Of a stretch of 64,000 nucleotides of DNA, positions 1 to 7,319 are shown piece by piece (positions within the stretch are counted from its first letter, which is position 1; each line of letters starts with the position of its first letter). Under the pieces are notes generated by a model. That model did not search any database and was not told the origin of the DNA. It worked only from the letters and a program-made list of their open reading frames with translations. Origin of the DNA: Phycisphaeraceae bacterium. Its GTDB lineage: Bacteria; Planctomycetota; Phycisphaerae; Phycisphaerales; Phycisphaeraceae. The translations under genes and the position numbers were made by a program. The DNA lies in NCBI GenBank assembly GCA_020851465.1, contig JADZCR010000016.1, forward strand, positions 1 to 64,000. Reading direction: 5' to 3'.

Positions 1-2
1 CA

Positions 3-829
3 GTGGCGGGTTGGCCACGGGCTGAGGTTGAATGGATGACAGCTACGTCGTCATGAGAGTGAATGACAGTTGCGGGTTGGCCACGGGCTGAGGTTGAATG
101 GATGCGAAACCGGTGCATTGCCCTATGCAACCAGGTTGCGGGTTGGCCACGGGCTGAGGTTGAATGGATGGCCCCAAGCTACGGCTATGTCGACGAAGTA
201 GTTGCGGGTTGGCCACGGGCTGAGGTTGAATGGATGGCCCAACCTTCGGGCGGCCTCAGATACGGAGTTGCGGGTTGGCCACGGGCTGAGGTTGAATGGA
301 TGTTTCCTCGGCGGGGCGATTGTCGGCGATAAGTTGCGGGTTGGCCACGGGCTGAGGTTGAATGGATGGCAGTCGATTATTGGCGTAGACGCAAGCCGGT
401 TGCGGGTTGGCCACGGGCTGAGGTTGAATGGATGAATCAACGCCGAGCAGAGGCACCAGACGATGTTGCGGGTTGGCCACGGGCTGAGGTTGAATGGATG
501 ACTATCAAGAAAGGGTACCAAGGGAGCATAGTTGCGGGTTGGCCACGGGCTGAGGTTGAATGGATGCATTCAGCAAATACACTACCCGTCAATCCGGTTG
601 CGGGTTGGCCACGGGCTGAGGTTGAATGGATGGCAGGACAGTTTTACCCATACCGTTCGGTGTTGCGGGTTGGCCACGGGCTGAGGTTGAATGGATGCGA
701 ATTATACCACCATGAATCCTCCGCCCTGTTGCGGGTTGGCCACGGGCTGAGGTTGAATGGATGGACGACGCTATCCGCGCCGAACGCAAAATCGTTGCGG
801 GTTGGCCACGGGCTGAGGTTGAATGGATG
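3..829 (+). CRISPR. Type II-C CRISPR array, 13 repeats, left end outside window
   Basis: Thirteen 36-bp repeats start at 3, 69, 135, 201, 267, 333, 399, 465, 531, 597, 662, 728 and 794. They begin GTTGCGGG and end TTGAATGGATG. They are separated by 12 different spacers of 30 bp, except the tenth (633-661), which is 29 bp. All repeats are identical except the first visible one, which has G instead of T at repeat position 3. The bases at 1-2 are probably the end of another spacer, so the array continues to the left. The anti-repeat of the tracrRNA at 5610 pairs with the plus-strand repeat, with its 3' end meeting the repeat 5' end. crRNAs are therefore read on the plus strand, toward the 3' end of cas2, as in known II-C loci. 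Spacer targets are unknown. Confidence 0.98.
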
Positions 830-844
830 TCACCTCACCTACCC

Positions 845-882
845 TGATGTACTGAAAGGTTTTGCGGCCTTTCAGTACATCA
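845..882. repeat. Perfect 15-bp inverted repeat between array and cas2
   Basis: The arms 845-859 and 868-882 are perfectly complementary around the 8-nt loop TTTTGCGG. The repeat begins 15 bp after the last CRISPR repeat, and its right arm contains the cas2 stop codon. Neither strand has a T-tract after the hairpin: the plus strand continues with six A. It is therefore not a canonical intrinsic terminator. It may stabilise the 3' ends of the convergent array and cas2 transcripts. Confidence 0.7.
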
Positions 883-1209
883 AAAAAGCTCCATCTGAAG
901 CGGCGGAGGCTCCGGCTTCCGCCGCTTTTTTCCCCAATACACCCGCATTCGCTCGAACTGCTTGTCCGTAATGGAGATCACCCTCACTTCGCCGTCGGCT
1001 GGCACCATCCGCTCGACGCGTTGCAGGTGTACGTCGGCGTTCTCTTCGCTGGCACAGTGCCTCACATAGACGCTGAACTGCATTTTCGTGAATCCATCTT
1101 TGAGCAAACTCTTACGAAAAAGTGCGTATGCTCGCCGTGCATCTTTCGTATCTACCGGAAGATCGAACATTGCCAGCACCCACATACATCGATATCCACT
1201 TAGGTCCAT
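880..1209 (-). CDS. cas2: CRISPR-associated endonuclease Cas2
   Basis: Cas2 is the dimeric partner of Cas1 in the spacer-integration complex. The 109-aa protein starts MDLSGYRCMW and has the Cas2 core: a first beta strand MWVLAMFDLPVDT with the conserved Asp, then a ferredoxin-like fold (FRKSLLKDGF, MQFSVYVRHC). I chose the start at 1209, which overlaps the cas1 stop by 10 bp, because SGYRxMW before the first strand is familiar from type II Cas2. Met at 1227 and Met at 1185 are alternatives. The C-terminus (KKRRKPEPPPLQMELF) is a basic, proline-rich tail whose DNA also forms the plus-strand array terminator. It is the last gene of the cas9-cas1-cas2 operon. Confidence 0.95.
   Translation of the reverse strand: MDLSGYRCMWVLAMFDLPVDTKDARRAYALFRKSLLKDGFTKMQFSVYVRHCASEENADVHLQRVERMVPADGEVRVISITDKQFERMRVYWGKKRRKPEPPPLQMELF
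898..931 (+). terminator. Rho-independent terminator for the pre-crRNA, inside cas2
   Basis: The arms AAGCGGCGGA (898-907) and TCCGCCGCTT (918-927) form a 10-bp GC-rich stem with a 10-nt loop, ending in six T (926-931) on the plus strand. It would stop transcription coming from the array. It overlaps the cas2 coding end on the other strand and encodes the Lys/Arg/Pro-rich tail of Cas2. Confidence 0.75.
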
Positions 1210-2198
1210 AACTTTGACTGATCCCAAGCCGGCAGTGCCAGCCGGTTCTCCTCACCGCGCAGACACCGCACCAGCGACGCCGTGACTCGATGCAACGCAA
1301 CCATTAGCGGACTAGCGCTGCCATCACCTGGGGCCAGGATGACCGTATGCGTCAAGAGCGACAGCAATGCTGCTTTGGTGGACTGATCTAAACCGTCTTG
1401 AATCCCCCGCCCAGCCAGAAACAAATCGCGCACACGTGCATCGACCAGCGGCCGCAAAGGTTCAACCAGGTCATCCGCTAGTACAAAGGCATTCGCACGG
1501 TTGCAATGGTGCAGTCCTAGTGCTGGAAACAGACCGGCTGCGACCAGTGCTCGGGCTACCGCGGCACGCAATACTGCGTAGCCGTAGTTAAGCATGACGT
1601 TTACGGGATCGAGTCCATCAGGATCACGGCGAAATGCGTCAGGATCCAAGGCAATCGGTCCGCTTTGCGCCGTCACGCTCGAGACCAAGTTACTTATGCC
1701 CTCTGGATCTAACCAAGCCGACCAGTAGATACGCGCGGCATGGGCCTCTGCATTTGTCGTGTCACCCGATTTGACATCACGTGCAAGATTTTCAAGAAAC
1801 CCTCTCGCCGGCGATCCTTGCGGAAGATTACCCGCTTGACGGAGGATCTTGGCTGTAATGATCTGCTGCCATAGCCTCTTCTTGGTAGGTTCGCTCGCGT
1901 TAATCTGGTCATGTACCCGCCAGACGACTTCCGTGTGATCGGAAAGCGGCAGCAACAAACCAGCAGGGAGATGATCGTGGCCGCAGATCACTACTGCAGC
2001 GCCGTAGCGCATGAGTGTTGCCAGTGCTGGATGCGAATAGTTCACTTGGGGTTGATCAACGAGGACAACCCCGATGTCTTCGCATGGAATGGTTGTGGCC
2101 ACACTCTTGGGCTGGTCGAGCGGCTGGATAACCAATTGATCGTTGCGAACCGATAAATGTGCTGGTTGGCGGGATATTTCGATGGTGCGCTTAATCAT
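1200..2198 (-). CDS. cas1: CRISPR-associated endonuclease Cas1 (type II)
   Basis: Cas1 is the integrase that inserts new spacers together with Cas2. The 332-aa length fits the type II family, slightly long. The N-terminal beta domain (IEISRQPAHLSVRNDQL) and the following VDQPQVNYSHPAL and YGAAVVICGHDHLP segments are typical of type II Cas1. The helical domain carries LNYGYAVLRAAVARAL and the GLHHCNRANAFVLADDLVEPLRP region with the catalytic His and acidic residues. A GAGGGG ribosome binding site lies about 10 nt upstream of the ATG. It lies 76 bp after cas9 and overlaps cas2, which fits a single operon. With no csn2 or cas4 present, the locus is subtype II-C. Confidence 0.97.
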   Translation of the reverse strand: MIKRTIEISRQPAHLSVRNDQLVIQPLDQPKSVATTIPCEDIGVVLVDQPQVNYSHPALATLMRYGAAVVICGHDHLPAGLLLPLSDHTEVVWRVHDQINASEPTKKRLWQQIITAKILRQAGNLPQGSPARGFLENLARDVKSGDTTNAEAHAARIYWSAWLDPEGISNLVSSVTAQSGPIALDPDAFRRDPDGLDPVNVMLNYGYAVLRAAVARALVAAGLFPALGLHHCNRANAFVLADDLVEPLRPLVDARVRDLFLAGRGIQDGLDQSTKAALLSLLTHTVILAPGDGSASPLMVALHRVTASLVRCLRGEENRLALPAWDQSKLWT

Positions 2199-2274
2199 CC
2201 TCGAAACCCCTCGGCAGAGTGATAGCCAATTAGGGGTATCGGCTTGATCGCGAACTCACTGAATCAGGTCTTGG

Positions 2275-5200
2275 TCAGTCGTTAGCCCAGCGGATGCGCC
2301 CGAGGTAGTCCACGGTCACCTTACGAGCATTAAGCGTGTTGGCGGTGAAGGAGACTATCTTCCGTTTATGGCCCTCTCTATTCGATGATTTCGGACGGGC
2401 GTCGGCGTGGTGATATAAATAGATCTGCCCCTGTGTAGATGCCGAAGTGTTGTAAATCAGCAATTTTTCCTCGCCGTCAACCTTGGCTAGCACCGCTTCA
2501 CCGCGGCGCAATGAAAAACAAAACTTCGCTTCGGGTCGATACGGATGCTTGCGTGTGATGATCGGTACTTCTAGTGCAATCTTTTGCATCTCTTTTCCCA
2601 GCCTTGGATCCACCGGTTTGAGCCGATATCCCAACTCCTTTTCCATCCGCTGTCGCGCATTCTGCAACAGTTGATTCTGCTTTTTCAGTCGTTCCGCAGC
2701 TTCAAGCATTGTGGTCCAGACACCCTCACGCTTGGTCTTGCCCTTTTCCTTGAACTCGAAGATGGAAAGATGATGTGTAGATCCGGGTTTTACGTAGGCT
2801 GTGCCAGCATGGTTCCGCACCTTTTGAATCGTCTGCTCTTTTCGGATCACACGAACTTTGAGGATCGGTGGGCCCAGGCCGCGGGACTTCTTGCCTACCA
2901 ACCGCACCGGGTTGTCCGGAGAACAGAGGGCCCGTTTCCAAACGTCAGGCGAGACATTCTTGTCTCTGCCAACATCAACTCCATGCTCTGCCAGCCGCTT
3001 CTTGATCGCCTCCTTCACCATTGGATCGCGGATCATTTCCACCTCGTTCGGGGAGAGTGATTCCAATGGCTTGCGCACCACGAACTCACCAGCAACGACT
3101 TTACCCGCGTCGTTCTTGTGTACCCCGTAGAGCGTGTCCTCGTGAAGCGCACCGGCAACCTTTCGTTCCGCGCGGTGGGACACATGAACCGCCTTGATCC
3201 GTGCAACCGCTTCATCGCGAAACCCATTCCAAGGCGGGTCGAGCGTCTCGCCGGTCTGCAGCACGCCGCCAGACTTACGGATCCGTGTGAGAGATTGCAG
3301 CCTCGATCGATCGGTCAGGGCCACAACCAAGGCGTCGATCGCGTGGTGACGGTGGTCGTCGCGGCTCTTTGTCATGCCACCGCCAGCGTCGAGAAGATCA
3401 TTAAGGCCCCAATGGATTCGCATATCGGCCGTAAGCTGGCCTTTGATCCCCAGCACGTCTTGAGGCCGAGCCACGATGCATTGCAAATACTCAGCCGTCG
3501 CTCGGGCAATATACGACGTATCAACGAGCTGCCGCGCAATGAAATCATCGAGCTTCAATTCTTTAAGCAGGAACCTGCGGTACTTGGGGTAGGGCAGCTT
3601 CCTCGCGCGCTGGCATATCCCGTCGTAAGACTTTTCTCCCGTCGCTCCGACCCATTCATAGGGAGAGCGCTGTCCTTTTTGATCGTTGGACCGTCTAAAG
3701 CACACGACCTTGTTCATCAGAGAGTCATCGAGGCAGCGCGAATAAGGCAGGATGTGGTCGGTATCGATCTCGCCACTATAGAGCTGTTTAAAACTGATCG
3801 GGTCACCGCTGTAGATACAGATGTGACCCTGCTCCTCCCAGAGCAGGTAACGGTTAATCGCTTCACGTGTAACTTTCACACCGTTCTCGCGCAGCTTCTC
3901 CGCGGCAGCATCGCGGTTCTTTTCGCGATCGCGCATTGAAAGGTTGTAGGCCCGTCTGGCTTTCTCTCCTTGCTTCACGTCGCGGATCATCTCGATATGA
4001 ATCGAATCGGGTTTGCCATGTTCACGAATGATGGCATTAACCAGCTTGCGCAGCTCGACTAGCGCACGGCGGACGACGGGGTTGGGGATATCACCGATCG
4101 GAGCATCGGGCGTTCGCTCAGGGTCGGGCAGTTTGTCAAAGATGCGCCGCCGAAGCTGATCTGCGCGCAAATAACCTGCGGCATGGATCGCCGAGTTCTC
4201 GGGGTTGGTCATCTGGTAAACCAGTCCGCGCTCCATGTGAGGCAAAAGCCGTTCGATCGCCTTAAGACTCACATGCACGTAACCCGCAGGCAGATCGGCC
4301 GACAGCGCCGCCTCGGCGTCTTCCGCAGTCAGACCAAACTGAGATTGCAGTTGCTCCTTAGCTGCGTCCTCGCTTCGATCAGGATCTACAAGCAACCGAA
4401 CGATGGCGTCTTTCTCTGGATCAGGGCGTTCATGCCAACTTTTGCCCAGTGTCTTAGCCATCAACACGTCCGTAACATGGCCTTTGATGCTCGGACGCTC
4501 GCCGCGCTCCAGATTGAACTTCACGGTGTCCATGAAGCCCAAAACGCCTTTGATTCCTGATTTCCCGTTAAACTCGAGTTTTTCTTTTCTGCCGAGTTTT
4601 TCGAGGAGTAATGCACGCTGCTCCGAGGTCAGTGGCGATTCCACATGCGTGTCGGGGTCCACGTAGCGGAGGTTGTTGACCTCTTGAAGTAGCCGAAACC
4701 GCTGTGCTGCGCGATCAGCCCGTGGACAGCGCGGCTGCTTGGGTTCGAGCTCGCACAATCCAATCATCGATTTGGGCCAGTATATGTTTCGCTGGAAAAA
4801 AATAATCCCATGGATGCCAAATGCTTGCAGTTGCGACATCTCCTTGGCGATGAGACGCGGCTTCATCCCCGCCAGCGGTTGCCGACCCGCATGGCCAAAC
4901 ATCAGATCATCAGTCAAAATATGTTGATGCCACGCAGCGATCCGCAGCAACTCGGTCTCCAGCATCTCGCGCTTCGTATGCCATCGGCGAACCCGGTCGT
5001 CGCTCATCCGCGTCCGTTCCGTAGCGTCGATCTTTGATTTCTCATAAAGATATTGGCCGAGCGTGTCCTTGCCTAATCGCTTCTCAAGCTCGCCCATCTC
5101 AGCTTTCATGTCTGAGATTTCTTTTGCCTTGGCTTTGTCTGCCCGCCGATTCGAGAGGAAACCGCGGCGCTGGTTGAGATGGAGGATAACGCGGCCTAAC

Positions 5201-5550
5201 TCGTGTGGCGTAAGCTTTGGTGACTTCTCATCAATCGCTCGTGCTCGCAGCTCGTATGGATCGTAAGCCTCCAGTACAGCTTGCTCGGTCGGATCATCAG
5301 GCCAGAGGCCAGCTTCGATCAGTGCCGATCGCAATCGCTTCTTCCGCCGCGCCCGTCGTGCAATTTGACGCCTCATGCCGCGAGCTGTGCGGCGATCTTC
5401 GTTGCGCGACTTTTCTTTGGACGTATCAAAGTTGTCCACTCCCTCCGGGAAGACGCGCACGCCGAGATTGACGATGCGATGCTGTGTGTTATCGATAAGA
5501 GCCCAGCCAATTGAGTTAGGACCTAGGTCCAGACCAAGCGTAGTACTCAT
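2275..5550 (-). CDS. cas9: CRISPR-associated endonuclease Cas9, type II-C
   Basis: The 1091-aa RNA-guided DNA nuclease has all catalytic motifs intact. RuvC-I is LGLDLGPNSIGW with Asp8. An Arg-rich bridge helix lies near residues 55-75. RuvC-II is IHIEMIRD (Glu near 518). The HNH core is DTDHILPYSR (His near 598), with the later NDQKGQRSPYEW segment. RuvC-III is DDHRHHAIDALVVAL (near 735). The compact length and absence of csn2/cas4 indicate II-C. The open frame extends 22 codons further upstream, to 5616, but that part overlaps the tracrRNA anti-repeat. The ATG at 5548-5550 has GAGG about 10 nt upstream and places RuvC-I at the usual distance from the N-terminus. It is divergent from the tracrRNA, 59 bp away. 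The PAM cannot be read from the sequence. Confidence 0.98.
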   Translation of the reverse strand: MSTTLGLDLGPNSIGWALIDNTQHRIVNLGVRVFPEGVDNFDTSKEKSRNEDRRTARGMRRQIARRARRKKRLRSALIEAGLWPDDPTEQAVLEAYDPYELRARAIDEKSPKLTPHELGRVILHLNQRRGFLSNRRADKAKAKEISDMKAEMGELEKRLGKDTLGQYLYEKSKIDATERTRMSDDRVRRWHTKREMLETELLRIAAWHQHILTDDLMFGHAGRQPLAGMKPRLIAKEMSQLQAFGIHGIIFFQRNIYWPKSMIGLCELEPKQPRCPRADRAAQRFRLLQEVNNLRYVDPDTHVESPLTSEQRALLLEKLGRKEKLEFNGKSGIKGVLGFMDTVKFNLERGERPSIKGHVTDVLMAKTLGKSWHERPDPEKDAIVRLLVDPDRSEDAAKEQLQSQFGLTAEDAEAALSADLPAGYVHVSLKAIERLLPHMERGLVYQMTNPENSAIHAAGYLRADQLRRRIFDKLPDPERTPDAPIGDIPNPVVRRALVELRKLVNAIIREHGKPDSIHIEMIRDVKQGEKARRAYNLSMRDREKNRDAAAEKLRENGVKVTREAINRYLLWEEQGHICIYSGDPISFKQLYSGEIDTDHILPYSRCLDDSLMNKVVCFRRSNDQKGQRSPYEWVGATGEKSYDGICQRARKLPYPKYRRFLLKELKLDDFIARQLVDTSYIARATAEYLQCIVARPQDVLGIKGQLTADMRIHWGLNDLLDAGGGMTKSRDDHRHHAIDALVVALTDRSRLQSLTRIRKSGGVLQTGETLDPPWNGFRDEAVARIKAVHVSHRAERKVAGALHEDTLYGVHKNDAGKVVAGEFVVRKPLESLSPNEVEMIRDPMVKEAIKKRLAEHGVDVGRDKNVSPDVWKRALCSPDNPVRLVGKKSRGLGPPILKVRVIRKEQTIQKVRNHAGTAYVKPGSTHHLSIFEFKEKGKTKREGVWTTMLEAAERLKKQNQLLQNARQRMEKELGYRLKPVDPRLGKEMQKIALEVPIITRKHPYRPEAKFCFSLRRGEAVLAKVDGEEKLLIYNTSASTQGQIYLYHHADARPKSSNREGHKRKIVSFTANTLNARKVTVDYLGRIRWAND

Positions 5551-5574
5551 AAGACAAAACCTCACAGAAACGAC

Positions 5575-5606
5575 TTGACAAAGCCTGAGTATATTAAGAA
5601 GATAAC
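5575..5606 (+). promoter_or_regulatory. Candidate tracrRNA promoter in the cas9-tracrRNA gap
   Basis: A perfect TTGACA lies at 5575-5580 and a weak GATAAC at 5601-5606, 20 bp apart. Transcription would start near 5610-5613, right at the anti-repeat. The spacing is longer than ideal, so the -10 assignment is tentative. On the other strand TATACT (5594-5589) could be the -10 box for cas9. The whole divergent control region is only 59 bp. Confidence 0.45.
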
Positions 5607-5609
5607 GAC

Positions 5610-5716
5610 GATCCATTCAACCTCGGCCCGCGGACTTCTCGTAACAAGAAGAAACATTCGCAGGCCACGGACCACGGTCCGACCGGCCGCCTCGCAAAGG
5701 GCGGCCACTTTTTTTT
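5610..5716 (+). ncRNA. tracrRNA with 36-nt anti-repeat and terminator hairpin
   Basis: The anti-repeat at 5610-5645, read in reverse complement, matches the CRISPR repeat at 28 of 36 positions. Three of the eight mismatches become G-U pairs, so 31 of 36 positions can pair. A continuous helix covers the 3' part of the repeat (ATCCATTCAACCTC in the tracrRNA), with a small internal bulge around repeat positions 9-12 and an 8-bp helix at the repeat 5' end. The tail follows with a short hairpin (CGGAC at 5668-5672, GTCCG at 5677-5681). A terminator hairpin then has GGCCGCC (5685-5691) pairing with GGCGGCC (5700-5706), followed by eight T (5709-5716). The order anti-repeat, tail, terminator sets the plus-strand orientation. 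The 5' end is inferred. Confidence 0.93.
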
Positions 5717-5719
5717 GGC

Positions 5720-6007
5720 GTGAGTGACCGAACGCTGTGGACGTGGACCCGGCAAGGGACCATCCCCCACGTGCGACGCGGTAAGACGATCCTGTATCCG
5801 ACGGCGGCGCTGGCCCGCTGGCTGGACGGAGAATTACACCACTGCGGCGCGTATGCCGGGCTGCCTAAGGCACAAAACCAAGCGTGGCTGCTGCATGTGA
5901 TGGATCGGGATCGGTCGCCCCATCGCCCGGCAGTGGAGCCATCGCCCGGCAGGCTGGCTCGACGGCCTCGGATACAATCACTTGTGAAGAACCGCGAGAA
6001 AAAATAA
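5720..6007 (+). pseudogene. N-terminally truncated excisionase-type HTH protein
   Basis: This 95-aa frame (GTG start) begins in the middle of an HTH_17/MerR-like DNA-binding domain: VSDRTLWTWTRQGTIPHVRRGKTILYP, then AALARWLDGE. In intact relatives, including the gene at 7557 here, the domain is preceded by a first helix of the type LLTYKQAGELLGV. Here homology starts at the GV codons (5717-5722), directly after the T-tract of the tracrRNA terminator, and the upstream in-frame codons show no such helix. The rest of the protein is Arg/Pro-rich and unrecognised. It is most likely the remnant of a gene broken when the CRISPR-Cas module and this element were joined. A short functional protein cannot be excluded, although no clear ribosome binding site is visible. 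Confidence 0.6.
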
Positions 6008-6029
6008 GCCGCACCAAAGGAGTTTAGTC

Positions 6030-6236
6030 GTGGGGCGCAAATTCGGATTCTCATGGAGCGCCCGGCGAGCCTTTGGAATATCGGGGTACAAAGGTCGAAT
6101 CTCGCGGCGGCTGGGAGTGCCCTTGACGCGATCCGGGCGACAACGAGCGGTGGGCCGAGGTATGGGCTGCTGCATCGTGGCGGCGGCACTGCTGTCCGGC
6201 GGCGTATTCGAGGTGCTGCGACAGATGCTGGGATGA
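6030..6236 (+). CDS. Small basic conserved hypothetical protein
   Basis: This 68-aa protein starts with GTG behind a strong ribosome binding site (AAAGGAG, 7 nt upstream). The N-terminal half is very basic and aromatic (GRKFGFSWSARRAFGISG, then RISRRLGVPLTRSGRQR). I have seen this pattern in other small uncharacterised bacterial proteins but cannot name a family. The C-terminus (CCIVAAALLSGGVFEVL) is hydrophobic and could be a short membrane-associated helix. It lies between the broken HTH gene and the structured leader of the next gene. The function is unknown. The strong ribosome binding site and family-like sequence argue that it is real. Confidence 0.65.
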   Translation: MGRKFGFSWSARRAFGISGYKGRISRRLGVPLTRSGRQRAVGRGMGCCIVAAALLSGGVFEVLRQMLG

Positions 6237-6251
6237 TATTCTCGAACTGGG

Positions 6252-6354
6252 CATCGGGAGTTGCTACCCGATGAACGATCCCGCGAACCGGGCCGGCATC
6301 CTTCACCGTCCGCTTGCCCGGTTCGCGGATCGGCCCCGGTAAGGACGGTGAAAT
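6252..6354 (+). promoter_or_regulatory. Structured leader: hairpin plus candidate H-type pseudoknot over the RBS
   Basis: Three complementary pairs lie in the 118 bp between two genes. P0: CATCGGG (6252-6258) pairs with CCCGATG (6267-6273). P1: 6276-6293 pairs with 6316-6332 in a 17-bp helix with one bulged C. P2: TTCACCGTCC (6302-6311), in the P1 loop, is exactly complementary to GGACGGTGAA (6343-6352), which holds the probable ribosome binding site just before the ATG at 6355. P1 and P2 together have the topology of an H-type pseudoknot with connecting loops of 8, 4 and 10 nt. No T-tract follows. The arrangement suggests translational control of the 287-aa gene. A DNA-level operator with interleaved palindromes is the alternative. 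Confidence 0.6.
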
Positions 6355-7218
6355 ATGTCGGATGCGTACCTGAAAAGCCTGTCGGATAATTTATTCTGCC
6401 TAGCAATCCGCCTGGAAAATTACGATGACGTGGATACGTTCCTCGATTGGCACGACCTGAAAGAACCACAGGTTGGGGCGGCGCGTGCCATCAGCAACTT
6501 GAAAATTATCGAAGACTTCATCGCTAAGGCGCAAGAACTTGCCGACGCCATACCCACCAGCGACTTGATACGCGAAGTTAAAACGGAACTGATGATGGCA
6601 AGCAATACCTTCATCGGGGCTGTTTCGTCGGCTGAGTGGGAGTTTCAACATGGACAGGAACAAGTTGCCATTAAAAACATCCGGGACGTTACGCGGAAAG
6701 CGTGGAAACTATGCGGCAAGAAACTGAGGCGGTTGATAGTCGGGGTGAAGGTATTGTCCCGCGAAGCGCCGTCCAGTGCCGACGAGCCAACGGCTGCAAA
6801 AAAACCGGTAACGTCTGCGCCCATGAGCGCGCGCGAGCGTCGAGTTCAATGGGAGATCAAGGCAATGATGCTGGTTCAGGACCATCCCGAATGGTCTGAC
6901 GCGAAGATTGCCCGACACGTGGGGAAGAATCCCGCTACGTTGTCTCGGAGCAAGCAATATAAAAAGGGAGCGGCACTTGCTCGCAGCGGCGGAATCGACC
7001 TACCCAAGGGTTACAAGACGGTGGACGAGGTTAGCAAAACGACGGACGTGGCGGCGGTGGCCCCGCCAACGCGCCAAGCCGTTGACCATCCCGACCGAGG
7101 CGAACGCATACCCGGCTCACGATACTACCGGGAATACTGTGCTTATTGCGATGAACAGATGAAGGTACCGAAGAACCAAGTGGGACAACGGCCGACGTGT
7201 GAGCGTTGCGAAGAATAA
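6355..7218 (+). CDS. Unknown 287-aa protein with HTH-like and zinc-ribbon-like segments
   Basis: I do not recognise a named family. The N-terminal half (about 1-140) is predicted helical, without signal peptide or membrane segment. A central segment near residues 160-205 (MSARERRVQWEIKAMML, then WSDAKIARHVGKNPATLSR) reads like a helix-turn-helix of the type found in recombinase or terminase-like proteins. The C-terminus has CAYC about 12 residues from CERC, a plausible zinc ribbon. The protein is therefore probably a nucleic-acid-binding regulator or a replication accessory factor of the element. Its ribosome binding site lies inside the 3' strand of the candidate pseudoknot, so autoregulation by binding its own leader is an attractive but untested idea. 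Confidence 0.75.
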   Translation: MSDAYLKSLSDNLFCLAIRLENYDDVDTFLDWHDLKEPQVGAARAISNLKIIEDFIAKAQELADAIPTSDLIREVKTELMMASNTFIGAVSSAEWEFQHGQEQVAIKNIRDVTRKAWKLCGKKLRRLIVGVKVLSREAPSSADEPTAAKKPVTSAPMSARERRVQWEIKAMMLVQDHPEWSDAKIARHVGKNPATLSRSKQYKKGAALARSGGIDLPKGYKTVDEVSKTTDVAAVAPPTRQAVDHPDRGERIPGSRYYREYCAYCDEQMKVPKNQVGQRPTCERCEE

Positions 7219-7236
7219 ATAATCGCACAACCACAA

Positions 7237-7250
7237 CGTTGCGTGCAACG
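7237..7250. repeat. Short palindrome, possible operator
   Basis: CGTTGC GT GCAACG is a perfect 6-bp inverted repeat with a 2-bp centre, 19 bp after the stop of the 287-aa gene and ahead of the replication gene block. Its size fits a binding site for a small HTH dimer, such as the Cro/C1-type protein encoded at 10565. The assignment is inference. Confidence 0.35.
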
Positions 7251-7319
7251 ATAGGACGAGTCAGAGGCTGGAAAACAGCCCATTTCAGTATTTTTCAGCA
7301 CAACGCCTACACAAGGCAG

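Noticed and set aside
3..829. Promoter inside each CRISPR repeat (TTGCGG and TTGAAT 18 bp apart)
   Set aside because: The match to consensus is only 3/6 and 4/6 and the extended -10 motif known from Neisseria is absent, so I do not call it, although II-C arrays can use such promoters.
63..971. Several repetitive open frames across the CRISPR array on both strands
   Set aside because: They are translations of the repeat units (regular 22-aa period) and have no ribosome binding sites; the region is a CRISPR array.
5551..5616. 22-codon N-terminal extension of cas9
   Set aside because: It overlaps the tracrRNA anti-repeat, lacks a ribosome binding site, and would place RuvC-I too far from the start.
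1..6300. A duplicated tmRNA 3' end as the left attachment site
   Set aside because: I looked for the T-arm and acceptor sequence on both strands by eye and found no copy; a very short core could still have been missed.
5617..6306. 229-aa minus-strand frame opposite the tracrRNA and small element genes
   Set aside because: Low-complexity Arg/Pro composition, no motifs, and it runs antisense to the tracrRNA and two better-supported plus-strand genes.
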